Part shown: one piece after another, positions 45,093 to 56,731 of the stretch
How positions within the stretch are numbered: position 1 is the stretch's first letter
How the letters are laid out: the number at the start of each line of letters is the position of its first letter
NCBI GenBank assembly: GCA_004154925.1
Contig: QJNS01000058.1
Span: 186,001-250,000, forward strand
Source of the DNA: Monosporascus cannonballus
Lineage: Eukaryota; Ascomycota; Sordariomycetes; Xylariales
DNA: 64,000 nucleotides
Direction of reading: 5' to 3'
Notes under the pieces: generated by a model
What the model saw: the letters and a program-made list of their open reading frames with translations, nothing else
Told to the model about the DNA's origin: nothing
The model's database searches: none
Made by a program: the position numbers and the translations under genes

Positions 45093-45097
45093 GGAGC

Positions 45098-46833
45098 TCC
45101 CGCCAAGGTCTGATGTTTTGTTTGTCTCGCCTTATAACCTAAAGATCCGTACACAGCGGTCGTTCGGGGAATATGTAGCACCCGTCGACCCCTTCGCATC
45201 GAGTGTCTGGACAAATTCCCTCGAAAAACTGTCGAGATGCTCCTTTACCCCAAAGGTTGGGCTACATCTCGAAGTAACCTGCATCTAGATCTAAACGGAA
45301 ATCTTGTCATGCAAGAGACCATGCCACATTTAGACTCTCCCGCCCACCTGACGCAAAAAAAATCATCTAGCATACGGTGAACTGTACGCTAAAGAAAGCG
45401 AAAGATGGATTGTATTGTATTTGCAACCATAACTGAACCTCCCAAAATTTGTTAAGGCTATAAAAGTAAAGAATATATTAGTCATCGGAGTTCCATAAAG
45501 CAGGCACAATATACCTAAAACCTTGAATATGTTACTAGGAGATGTTGGAAACGCTTCTAGAAGGCTAGTTGATTCTTTCGCCTCGAGTGGGTGCCTCCCT
45601 AAGCCTTTTACGAAATCCAAACCCATGGCGTAGCCGCATATGCAGATAGGACTTAACATGTTACTTTGAGACTTACTATAACCGGCTATTCCCGAGTGCA
45701 GCCGCTCGGTCACCTGCTTTGTAATCCCAACCTCCAAGTTCTTCCTGTTCCCTTGAGCTGCTACTTGCAGTTTTCGTTAATACTTATTGGATCTTCTGAT
45801 ACTGTTCCAGGAGCAAACCATACATGCTCCGCTCCCCCATGTCCTTGGCGGCATGGGCTTTAATGCGGGGACAAGCTAGATAGACGGCTGCGGTCCCCTG
45901 GCCCGCCCCCACATCGACTGGAGCCCGTGATACTATCAACTTACCGCGGGGCCATCCAGGGTATGCTATACCCTGGCTGACCTCAGGATTAGAATAATAG
46001 TCATACCGCATTCTATCGCTATATGACAAGCACACAATTAACAATAATCGCCGAGGAGACAGGCGAGTTGTTTAACGGGGCGGAACCATGCAGCGGATGT
46101 TATCCGTTTTTGTGTTATCCATGGCTTATTATGTACGGATTTTGCTCTCGAGGCCTACTAGGGTTCGGCAAGCATGGATTATTCTAGTGCTACTGGCCTC
46201 GTCAGGCGGCGAACGATACAACGGTGCATTGTACCTGACCAGTAGAATGGCCCTATCCGACCAGCTTTGCCACCCAATATGAACTTTAAATGACTTGTCA
46301 CACCCCTATAATGCTTCAGAACCGCCTATGTCGATGTAACTACTTGGAAAAATTGTAGGAAATCGGGCAAAACGATTAAAAGAAAATATTGATTTTAACA
46401 TTAAGTAATATATATTCTGAAGTCGGGTGATATAAAATGGCTTATCCATTAATATCATTTTTCTTAGGATTATGGTGGGTAGGGGTATGGTGTGACGATT
46501 ATTTTGTCCACGACCTGCTTGTGTAGATCGTCACCTTGTGAACTGTGGCCCGACATGCGATAGGTGCATAGCCCGTGGCATGCCGACTCGACAATACTAC
46601 AGCGGTCGTTAACTAGGCATGAGAGGCTGGAAGGCAATGATAATTGGGCGAGCCCAAGTGCGTTAGAATGCGACATTACCAGAGGTTTGGGAACCCGATA
46701 ACGGACAAGCCGGTGACCCGGTCCCGCGTTCTTTGCGCTAACGAAGACCTTCAGGGCTGTACGAAAGCTTGGCCTTTTCAGCCTCGTCTACGGTAGCCCG
46801 AACACAGTGTGACTTGATTTTGCATGCGCGCAG
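45098..46833. other. GC-normal region without an assigned gene
   Basis: Continuation of the sequence that ends at 41013. The longest frame (45363–45737, −, 124 codons; IFKVLGILCLLYGTPMTNIF) has a hydrophobic stretch but no family motif. Others (45784–46044 −, 46088–46282 +) are unconvincing. AT-rich dip at 46.36–46.47 kb. Confidence 0.4.
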
Positions 46834-47045
46834 TAGGGTTTGCACTAACCACCCACCCACGCTACCCACCAGTACCCACGGATGATATTTTCAATCATAT
46901 ATAAGTAATACAGGCCTGTAGATAATAATAGGCTGCTTTTATAATAGTTATATCTAGGTAACCGGAAGTATTAGGCTTTTATGGCGTATTACTTTACGTT
47001 GTGGGTAGTGAATGGGTACCCATTGGGTACCCATTGCAAACCCTA
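46834..47045. mobile_element. hAT-type MITE, 212 bp, with 8-bp target duplication
   Basis: Perfect 11-bp terminal inverted repeats TAGGGTTTGCA / TGCAAACCCTA bound the element. gcgcgcag occurs immediately outside on both sides (46826–46833 and 47046–47053). An 8-bp duplication and short TIRs are diagnostic of hAT transposons. Subterminal regions are rich in TACCCA/TGGGTA units, which repeat in both orientations. The centre is AT-rich and non-coding, so it needs a transposase from elsewhere. Confidence 0.88.
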
Positions 47046-47413
47046 GCGCGCAGTAGTTAGGTCCAAGCTCCCGTACAGGTAGACCTCCTGGATCCCTTGC
47101 AACAACCTGCTGGTGGTTCTAATGATTAGAGCGACAAGATGCCCTCGCATATAGAGTTCGGATGATCAGTTCCGAAGCATCTCTGATCTGCCCTTCCTGA
47201 TTCCCGGCGGTGAGCATCTTGGACAGCTGCATACCTTTTTGGGGGCTTTTGTTCGAGGATACACACTCAGATCTCGAAGACGTCGCGTTTGGGCCCTACC
47301 GTGGGCCAACGCATAATAGCAGAAGATGCCGTGTAATGCTTACCCTGGATACTAACAATCCCACTCGATATCGTAAACAAGGCATTTCTGAACAAGCCTC
47401 CACCGGGGAAGGC

Positions 47414-47449
47414 GGGGGGGGGGGGGGGGGGGTTGGNNNNCCGCCGCCG

Positions 47450-47508
<59 letters not shown>
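47414..47508. other. Homopolymer-flanked assembly gap
   Basis: 19 G (47414–47432), then ttgg, four N (47437–47440), ccgccgccgc and finally a run of 59 C (47450–47508). G-run against C-run around Ns is more likely an assembly or base-calling artefact than biology. The true length and content are unknown. Confidence 0.85.
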
Positions 47509-47510
<2 letters not shown>

Positions 47511-47932
47511 CAACGGGGCCTGGCAATTGTTCCTGAAGCTCGCTAGCATGGTTGGATAGACTCTAGTGGCCAGAGATTTGTGCACGTCTATTATCGCAGT
47601 TAAATAACGCCCTTAACCAAACATGAGGATGGAAGCAATTATCGCACCCAAGGACATACGTTAGATCTCGCCCATGTGGTAAAGAGTTGAAAAAAATCCC
47701 CCATAGGGTCGCTGTGCGTAACAAGACTTATGACTGGTCCGGATGGATCTGTATCGCACCTTGCCCCTCCGGTACGCGGCCGCGTTGGCGTTACTCGACA
47801 AAGAGCATCATGAGTTTCTCATGATACAAACCATTTCAATCTATGCAACCTTTCTTAAATTAGCGAATACAATGCTGTAATCTTCTGCTTGCTTACGAAC
47901 CAGATTGGAACCCACCCGGTCGCCACTGCAGC

Positions 47933-49615
47933 TTATGCCAACGTACGTGCGCAAGAAGGGCAGGTACCTACGTTATCTTTTAGGCCCATGTTTGTGATTT
48001 TAGAGGAAGGTATGGGCCGTATGGGCTTGAAAGATCCTTCAGGGGCTCTCTGCCCACTACTTGCAGCAAATGTTGTGCCGAACGTTCTCTGGCCGTGCTG
48101 ATCTAGTGCCGACATTGTCTGATGCCTATCGTGAGGATGATATATCTGCGGCCTGTCAGAACGAAACGGAAGAGATGTCTGACCAGTAGTCTCCGATACG
48201 GATCGCCCATTTGCCCGAACAGGCATTGATCGTTGCTGAATGTAGCTGATCTCCGCATTCTGAGGCAACTGTGAGAGACTTGCAGCATCGGGAAGCATGA
48301 CGGCAAAAGATCTCTGCAATTCATGATTAGTGCGGCGAGAAAATCATACCACCCTGCCATTACGATAACAGTGAGGGCAATCGCGACAGTCCAATAAAGC
48401 CAGACCCAATTTGAGACTACCTGACTGTTGTCTCTAGGTCCGAAATTGAAGACTCTTGTGCTGAAAAGGGTCTAAAGTTGAGAGTTAGCAAGGACGGGCA
48501 ATGTGCAGAGCATTATGAGCGTTTTACGGCAAAGCTTACCGCAGTGAATGTGCCGGGTAAAAAGGCAAGTGTGACGGCAGCAATGATTCGCATATCTGTG
48601 CTATCCCGGCGGGTCAAAAGAGCCACCTTGTTGGAATCAATCGCAATTGATCGCATAACTGAGCTGTCATGGAGACTTAACTCGGCTAGCTGTCGCGATG
48701 CTTCCGCCTGTTCCACGTTGAGACTATTGCCACGTTGGCTGATGAGGTTGTATATCTATCCCACCATTAGTCCTGCCGTCCTACTGTAAGTCGCTTATCG
48801 TAGTTCAACATATCGCGCCGTTTGAAGTTGGATACTTGCACACTGGGTTGTGTATGTGGTACTCTTTTGCAGGCTGTGGAGAAGGTCGTTCGAATTCCTC
48901 AGTCTCCCGTCTAACATATCATCCGGACAGGCGATCTTATGCAGAACATGGTCTCTATGGTAAGCTTCACGCGCTCGTACTATCTTGGCCTGGAATTCAG
49001 TTAGTGTCTTCAACGCGAACTCGTCCCATGCCAGTTCGCTCCATAGTACTGTGAGCTTGTGTGTCAGGGTATCGAAATCGAGTGTCATCGAATCGAACTG
49101 GGTTGCATCGACACTCCAATGCATTCCTGACTCCAGCTGGATCTCGCGCATCCCAATTCTGCGTCCTTCAGCACGCCGGGTCCTTGTCTCAATGAAAACG
49201 TCAAGCCATATGCCTGCGAAGAGGATCGGGTCCGCAGCAAAATCCTGCAAGGCGCGCAATTCCCGCTTGCAGCGAGCGATCTGATGCTCGCAGAGACCAA
49301 CGACAAAACAGTTCGCTGTACGGGTTTGAGAATCATACGAAAGTGCAATTCCACTGGGGCCCAGGTTGGCTAGGATACCTGATATCTCATAAGCTTTGTT
49401 CCTTACGAGGATTCTCACACATGTGCGGCTTCGCTGACCAGAAACATGCGTGTCAACTTGAAATTCGGTTGCAATACTTGTATGCTGTCACACTTACTAA
49501 GGATCAGGTGCATAGCTCTTGAGGATATATTGACTTGTCTAAAGCTAGAAAGCGTTGATCCCACTTGTTGTGGGCGATCCACTGATATAGGGCTCCGGAA
49601 GGGAATAACAATCAC
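47933..49615 (-). CDS. Fungal CorA-like membrane protein, at least four exons, possible frameshift at 5' side
   Basis: Fungal relatives are annotated as CorA-like Mg2+ transporter proteins. The transport role is unproven. Exons read: upstream part 49615 to about 49425 (SSRAMHLILSKCDSIQVLQP), then one base out of frame; 49418–48810 (IALSYDSQTRTANCFVVGLC, FAADPILFAGIWLDVFIETR, TLTEFQAKIVRAREAYHRDH); 48755–48540 (IYNLISQRG, TRRDSTDMRIIAAVTLAFLP then GTFTA); 48471–48364 (TLFSTRVFNF, VVSNWVWLYWTVAIALTVI); 48313–47933 (Pro/Ser/Gln tail). GT–AG introns of 54, 68 and 50 nt remove all stops in phase. The RDSTDM..IA..TLAFLPGTF segment precedes a C-terminal membrane helix in this family. The last intron shortens that helix, so the 3' end may instead hide a frameshift. 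Start codon not determined. Confidence 0.7.
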
Positions 49616-50179
49616 CCGAAGACCCTAGCCAGGGATGCCCTTTTCTATGACATATGCGACGCAACAAATGTTAAGAAGGCTTCGGGGATGCGGAAGGCCT
49701 TAACGATACCGCTATATGTTGAATGCGAGAAAGGGAAGGGTTCTATCGCCAGACCCGGTGCACTCATGGGCGCACTAATTCTGCTTGAGATGTAAGTCTT
49801 AGTCGAAACAGCACATGGTCAGCCATATTAATCCACAACGTACAGTAGTCGAAAGGTTGAAGTTCCCCGGCCTTCCACTTCCGCCAGCGTCTCGTGCTTA
49901 TTAGTTTCCTGCAACTGTTAGGACTGTGCTCCCCACAACAGATATGAGAAAATGATTACAGGCCAACGAAGCCGTCTGCTGATTCTATTCTCGTTCACAG
50001 GTCGTTCAGAAAACTCGATGTGTGGAGGATTGCCCTGGGTAGTCGTTCCTCAGACTGGCGTTGCTTATTCAGGATACGAGTGAGCTTACGAGGTGCACAT
50101 ATATCTCGATTAACTCGTGACCATTCCGTGGTTGAAGGTGGCCAGGGTTCAAGTAACCGTCGAAACTGTTAAACATAGG
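49616..50179. other. Probable 5' part/upstream region of the CorA-like gene
   Basis: No exon could be recognised, although family length suggests more N-terminal coding sequence should lie here on the − strand. GC-normal. Confidence 0.3.
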
Positions 50180-50326
50180 GTGAGGAAATGGGTACCCGTG
50201 GGTGACCCACGAGAACCCATGGGTCCTGATGGGTACCCATCCACTACCCATCTGATTTGATGGGTACTCGCGGATATCTATTGGGTCTTGCCAAGGACCC
50301 ACGGGTACCCAGTAGGTAAAAATTTG
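50180..50326. repeat. GGGTACCC-rich palindromic fragment, probably a decayed hAT-MITE relative
   Basis: Many tgggtaccc/gggtaccca units in both orientations (for example at 50188, 50229, 50302), like the subterminal part of the MITE at 46834. No TAGGGTTTGCA end pair or 8-bp duplication was found, so it is incomplete or from another family. Confidence 0.5.
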
Positions 50327-50414
50327 CACATAAAACAAATCGATTTAATAATTTAAAATAATCTGAAATAATCTAATAAAAATAATAGTATTAAAGAATT
50401 TGTAGTTAAATTGC

Positions 50415-50770
50415 TGTGACGGCTAAGGGGTTTAATCAACTATTAAACCTTAGTCGTACGGGTTTATGTTGGCAGGAGTATCGTGGGAATCTGAGCAATG
50501 GATACAGTAATCGTATCACGTCTCGTAATACCAAGGGTGCCTTGGATAACGAATTATTATTGCAAGCTGAAACTATCTAAAATTATGAAAACGAACGTAT
50601 CTATATACTTTTTGTTAATTCTCATTATTTTACGACTCGCTGGATTCGCCAGCGATCTTCGCGATCCAAGATTTGCTGGATTCGCCAGCAATCCTTGCAA
50701 TTACGTAACCCTGGAATATCTTTATTTCTTTAACTATTTTTGGTCGTGTTAAACGTATTGGATTATAATA
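50415..50770 (-). repeat. 3' LTR (356 bp) with internal 35-bp duplication
   Basis: Starts tgtgacggctaagg. It contains gctggattcgccagc twice (about 50640 and 50676), where the partner LTR has one copy, accounting for the 35-bp length difference. The left (outer) half is hardly RIP-changed and the right (inner) half strongly. Confidence 0.85.
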
Positions 50771-50940
50771 CGATTTCCCTTTTCCTAAGATTTTTGTTCC
50801 GAAAATTAATTCGTAAGTATTTATTTCAAAATAACTTCCCGTATTAAAAAATATGTTAAATCTTTTTTAAGGTGAAAATTACGTAACGCGATTCGTTATT
50901 AACCGTTATTTTGTTGGCTAATCCTCGTTAAATAACGCCT

Positions 50941-51425
50941 TATTCCTATTACGAACAATGGAAACTTAAGTGCAAATTATCCGAAAGGGATTTTTTCCGT
51001 TATTTTTCGTATGTTCGTTATTAGTAACTTAATTACAACGTTCGTAATCTTAATCCGGAATAATTATAAAAAATTATTATTTAATACCGTAAATTAAAGA
51101 AAAAGTTAAAGGCCGTTATAAAAATCGAAAAACTTGTTAAAGCTTATATCCATTAAATTTAAAAATAAAAAAAGATATGGCATAAAAAATAATAAAGGTT
51201 ATATCTCGTAATATAAATAATTTGGAAAAATTGGAAAAAATGGAACGTTAAGAAAAACGGGCCGAATTAAAGGCCGTCTAGGCCATATTGGCAAAAGCCG
51301 TAATTTCTTTCGACTGGTCCAACTTCGATTCCCTTAATTAATCGTTTACCGATTAAGGAACTTTGAACCTTATTAACCTCGGCGTTATTAGTAAAAGTTC
51401 TTTAATAAACGCTAGGCGCCAATAA
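50941..51425 (+). pseudogene. Opposite-strand ORF relic: Zn2Cys6-like cluster plus coiled coil (chromovirus 2)
   Basis: Read on the strand opposite to pol. Codons TAT, TAC, TGC, TAT, TAT, TAC sit at the cluster positions with spacing x2, x6, x9, x2, x7. Five of six are Tyr codons that a single G-to-A from Cys would give, and one is still Cys (KLKC at about 50973). Then follow an NLNPE.L.KIII.YRKLKKKL-type helix, a frame change, and NNLEKLEKMER.EKRAELKA, SFDWSNF and VISKSSLINARR before TAA at 51423–51425. The same order is seen at 60319–60936 and 3942–3415. A DNA-binding or gag-accessory role is speculation. Confidence 0.6.
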
Positions 51426-51429
51426 GACT

Positions 51430-54400
51430 TTTAACGGGTTCTCAGGTATTCTCGGAATCCGGGTATTTTTTCCATTTAATTAGGTACTAGATAAATCCGT
51501 TTTGTTTCCGCATATAGAGGATTTTCTTTATTTCGTATACCTATTCGTCTTTAACTTTTACGTCGTTTTATACCGTATATATTTTAATTATATTTACTAT
51601 TAAATCGAATAAAAAAACGTAAAAATTTAAATAGAATTTAACTTTTAATAAAAATCTTAATTAATAATTATTTTTTGACATTTCTTTGGCGATGTTATAT
51701 GGATTAATATATTTGAAATCGAACTTTTTGTCAAGGTATTTTATTTAAATATTTTTGGTAACGAAAAAAACCATTTCTCCCTTTTCGAAAGTTAATTTTT
51801 TTAGTCTTTTTCAGTTATAATACTTATTTATCTGAATACGTACGAATTCCAGTTATATTTTTATTTCTTAATTTAATTACCGTAAATATTTTAACATAAA
51901 GATTATTTTAATATTAATTCAACCGTTATTAAGTATTTCTTTATATATTTTTGGAATAAAACGAAAATTTATATTTATAAATATTATCTTAATATTTTCG
52001 TAATAAGTAATATTATAAGTTAATGGTACGATTAATAATTTTTAACCCAGTTATTTTAATCGTAATTAATATAATATCGTAAGTAAATTTACAAAACTTA
52101 ATTTATTTGTTCCGTTTATTTTTTCGTTTAAAATTTAAATATATTAAATAGTTTATAATTTAGGCCAATTTGTACCACAAGGCTTTGCTAAAACTTAAAT
52201 ACGAATATTAATCCTTTATTTAAAACGATTTTTATTAATAATTTATATATGTTAAAAATATATTTGAAAAAATATGTATTATTTGTTCGGTGTTTATATT
52301 TTCGTAATATGATAAAAACATAAAGAAATTTCGGGAATTGGTCGACGATAACAAATATATTATCATAATATATTCCCGTAAATAAATCTTTTACCATAAG
52401 AAATTTAATAATAAAATCGAATATAATTAAATATTATGGTCGCTTTACAATTAATAATGGCTGTGATTTTCCGTATAGTTTATGTTGTCGAGTCTTTACT
52501 TTGGCATAAATATTGCATTACCGTATAATTTTTTATACCGTTAATTTTATTTTAAAATTAGAATATATACGTTAAAGGCGTTTTAAGGTTTTGTAAATTC
52601 CTAGATATTTATATAATTAATGTTTACTTATTTTTCGTATTAAATCTTTTTAATATTTTTTGGAATTTATATCTTATTTGTTTTTTGGTTTTTTGTGAAA
52701 CTGTCGTTATATTATTAGATTATCTAATATATATCGAAAGCTATTGCCCGAATTCTCGTAATCTGTCGTAAGCATAAATATTCTTTTGTAATAATATTAA
52801 AAATTATATAACTAATTTTAACCAATTTTTTTAAGATTTGGTCGCCTGCTTAAAGCATTTGCTCTGCCGTTTTCTGATCTTTTTTATAAATAATAACGAA
52901 GTCGAAATTTGCCAATTTCTTTATATAACGAAATTATCGTTCTATAAGCTTCTTGGTCGTAATAAATCAGATAAGATTTTGATAATTCGTATAAATTTTG
53001 ACCTAATACAAATTTCCTTTTAAAAAATATCTAAATTTTCGAAATGTCATAATAATGGCTATAAATTCCTTATCTGGAATACCGTAATTAAGTTCGGCTT
53101 TTTTTAGCTTATACGAAAAAAAATACAATAAGGTATAATTTGTCTTAATTATTTCGTTATCCGATTATTAAGTTTAACGCATAATCCGAAATATCGGTCT
53201 TTAATTCAACGGGACGATTTAAATCGTACATAATTATTACTAACTTATTAGTAATCGCATCTTTAATATTCAAACATGTTTTCTTTATTTTAGGCGTTTA
53301 TTTAAACTTTTTTTTTCGTAAGGTTCATTAAGGATATAATTATTTTGTTAAAATTTCGAATAAACTTCTTATAACAATTAACGAATCCGAAAAATACTTA
53401 TACCTCCTTAACCGTAATTAACGTATGCCATTCGATAACTGGAGCGATTTTTTTAGGATCTATCTTAATATATTCTGGAATAATAATATATTCCAAATAT
53501 TTTATTTCTCATTTGTAAAACTAATTTCTTTCTGTATTAATAAATGGTTTTACGTTTTATAAAGCTTAAAGGATCTTATAAACGTATCTTACGTATACTT
53601 TTTCCGTTTCTAAACAGATAAAAATGTTATTAAGGTAACAAACGACGAAAATATCGAGATATTCTTAAAATACGTAATTAACCATGGGCTGAAAAGTTAC
53701 TAGTACGTTCGTAAATCCTATTAATGTAACGAAATATTCAAATAATTTATATTTTATTTTAAAAGTTATTTTTATTCGTATTTTTTTAATCTTAATAAAG
53801 TTATATCCATTTCTAAGATCGAATATTATAAATCATCAAGTTCCGTAAACTGGGCTTTTTATTTCCGTAATCAGGGGTAATAATATTCGATTTTTAACCG
53901 TAATATCGTATAATTATCAATAATTAATTACAAATTATAACTTTTTATTTTTTTAATACGAAAAATATTAGGTAATTTGCTAATAATTTCGAAAATGGAA
54001 TTTATCCTTTTTATAACCGATTTTCCAAGTATCTTTTAAGAATACGTAATTCGTTTCCGTTAAAATTATAAATAGGATAAAACTTCGTCGAAAATCCTTC
54101 CTTAAAAATCATTTCATAATTTTATTCGCTATATTCTAATAACTTCGTATGAAGCTTTTTCTTAAAAAGCTATTTGTATCTGTAATATTATAATAATATA
54201 TTAATTAAATCTTTTAATTCCTTAAGTTATTATTGTTATTTTAGATTGTTATTTAATTGCTTTAATTTCGCTTTAATAATAATAACGATACGTTGTATTC
54301 TTTTTTAATACCCGTTTTTTTCTTATATTTTATTTTTTTGGGTAATAAGGTATTTGTTATATTTTTATACTTATATTCGTCGTTATTATCGATTAAATGT

Positions 54401-54850
54401 TAAAATCTTAATTCCTTTTTTTGTTTATTAATAAGGAATAAAACGAATTTTACCTGGCCGATTTTTCTATTAATCAAAACTCCGTACTGGCGTATCCATG
54501 GTAATCCTAAAATCGTATCGTAATTCCTAAATAAAACGATATTGAAATCGATTATCTAGTATCGTCCTTAAACAAAAATCTCGAAATAATTAATTTCGCA
54601 TATAATTTTTCCGTTATTATAAGTAAATTGCTAGCCTTCGATATTCGTCGTTATGTAAAGTTTTAATTTATATCTCCATAATAATTTAACCTTATTCACC
54701 ATATCCAGTACAATATAATTTTCGCCTAAAGTTTCGCAATCTATTATTACGATATACCAATACGTTCCGATTCATATATCTAAGGTAATAAGGTTATTAA
54801 CGGCTTTTATCGTCGCGTTTAAAGCCCTTTTTAAAAATTCCCTTTAATTT
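51430..54850 (-). pseudogene. RIP-mutated chromovirus pol
   Basis: Chromodomain near the 3' end (YLIKWKKYPDSENT followed by a stop in place of Trp, about 51440–51485). Integrase region spans about 51.7–53.0 kb. The RT catalytic segment reads EYLDIFVVCYLNNIFI at about 53.61–53.66 kb on the − strand, with both catalytic Asp codons changed to Asn. Protease-like sequence is expected around 54.4–54.85 kb but was not resolved to a motif. Normal Ty3 order, non-functional. Confidence 0.82.
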
Positions 54851-54899
54851 TTCTAGGTTTCGTTATTTTGCAGCTTTTTTATAAACAACCTTTTTCTTT

Positions 54900-56600
54900 T
54901 AACTTCTATTCGAACTTATCGAATTTTACTTATATTTTTTCGTTTAACGTGTTAAGATGCTATATTTATCATTATTGCCGACATACTGTTCTTTCGAGCC
55001 GCATTAACTGCTTTTGGTTTTGCTATAGTTTTTTTCCCTATTAAATAAACTGTTTTTTTATATTTACGACTATATTCCATTATGTATCGTTTTAATTATC
55101 GTTCCAAAACTTTCCTATAAATCAACGTATTTTTCCTTTAATAACTTTCTTTTTATGAAAATCTATAATAAGTACCAACTGAAAATAAAAATCCGTAATA
55201 ATTTTCTAGTAATACTTTTCCATTATATACTGAATTAACTTTTTTTCCCGTTTAGTAATTATATTATTAATAATAACAAAACGATTTTTCTATAAGTATT
55301 ACTTTCTTTCGGGCCAGCTTTTTGCTTCGGCCAACTACTAAACATCTTCTGGGGTTATAAATCTATAATATCAATATTATTATTTACTATTTTTATTAGT
55401 TCCGGTACGGTTTGGAAAATCGAATTCCTTATAATTTATGCGAATAATTTGTCCGTAAATATATTATTTTTATTTTTCGTAATTAAGATATTCTCGTCGT
55501 CGACAATATATAATATATATTTTTCCATATCGGTTAAAGGTTCCGGGATAAACATCTTTTATCCAATTTTAATATTCGCGTAATTATCTTTACAATATTT
55601 TTTGTTATATTTATAATACTTATTAAATTAGCTTTTTAATTTTGCCCATTTTTTCGTCGAACTTCTTATCGTAATAGTTCTTATTGAACTTTTTGCCAAA
55701 GGGAACTTAAGACGTATTTAACTTGGATTATATTAATAACTTTAGTATCGTTTCCTTAATTATTCTTAAATTGTTTTTCCGGTACAAGTATTTAATTATC
55801 CTATTATGATTTCTTAGGTTTCTTATACTTATAAACCTTATATCCCATTTTGCCATAATTAAAACACTTAATCTAACTCTAATTGTACTTTTAAGTAACG
55901 CCGAATTCCATAAGTCCTAACGCCGTTCCCTAAGAAATAAAAAACGTATTTCGGTTTTTCTCTTAGTTAAACTTATTATACCTTAATCGTAAAATATATT
56001 ATCCATTTTTTTCTTATCGTTTTTCAAATTGTCGGTTATTAATCTTAATTATTTCCGCAATATTTCAATCCAAAACAACTAATCGTTTAATCCGCATAAT
56101 CTTATTTTTTATATTATTTTTTAATCCTTTATAAAATATATCGATAAAAATATCGGTTTTATTATTTCCTTATCCGGCCTTAGTTATAAAGCTTTTAAAA
56201 ATTATAGCATATTTGGACGTAAATGTTTTTTATCGAAATTACCAAAATTATTGGACCGTAAATCGTTTTTTATCTGGATTACCGAAATTATCGCGTACCT
56301 TATTTTCGAAATTGGTATAAAATAAAAAAATCTCATTAATAAAATCCTTTTTATCCGATTTTTCTATTTCCAGAAAATTTCTTATAATAGGCTTAAACCA
56401 ATTAACCGCATTTTTCGTTAGGCATGCTCTTATTACTAGTACCTTATCAGCTAAATCGTTAAAATTTAAAAAAACAAAAATAAATTTGCGCCTAAATTAA
56501 GAAAATTTAACGGTTGCCTTTCCTATTATAGGGGTCCGGCTTCCTAGACTTTATGCAGGCGAAAGCAGTTTAGGTAAATAATGTAATCTTAATTTATCGG
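54900..56600 (-). pseudogene. RIP-mutated gag with zinc knuckle
   Basis: On the − strand at 55866–55828 the frame reads C-F-N-Y-G-K-M-G-Y-K-V-Y-K-Y-K. Tyr stands at the second Cys, the His and the last Cys of a C-x2-C-x4-H-x4-C knuckle, each one RIP-type change away. Upstream (55.9–56.5 kb) is helical gag-like sequence in pieces. Boundaries approximate. Confidence 0.65.
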
Positions 56601-56731
56601 ATTTTTTTTTCCAGTTCTCGGATTCGAACTTAAAGTTACTAAATAAAGGTTTCTTAAAAACTGGTTAATATTTTAACAATATTAAATATTACTTAAAGTT
56701 TAACGGTATTATTGGATACAAGCTTATAATA

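Larger units (their letters stand above)
41009..45097 (+). mobile_element. Compact LTR retrotransposon (4079 bp) with 5-bp target duplication, no pol seen
   Basis: Two 206-bp LTRs (41014–41219 and 44887–45092), each starting TGTTAGGTGC, bound the element. ggagc lies directly outside both (41009–41013, 45093–45097). A purine-rich tract (agataggaatatggtaag, about 44860) precedes the right LTR, so the element reads on the + strand. The 3.67-kb interior is RIP-degraded. A gag frame and CCHC knuckle are visible in its first third, an opposite-strand coiled-coil frame in its last third, and no RT, RNase H, protease or integrase motif that I can find. It was probably mobilised by another element's enzymes, or pol is too decayed to see. 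Confidence 0.88.

Noticed and set aside
52188..53023. Short AT-rich open frames as genes
   Set aside because: They fall inside the chromovirus pol region and are either pieces of pol or chance frames.
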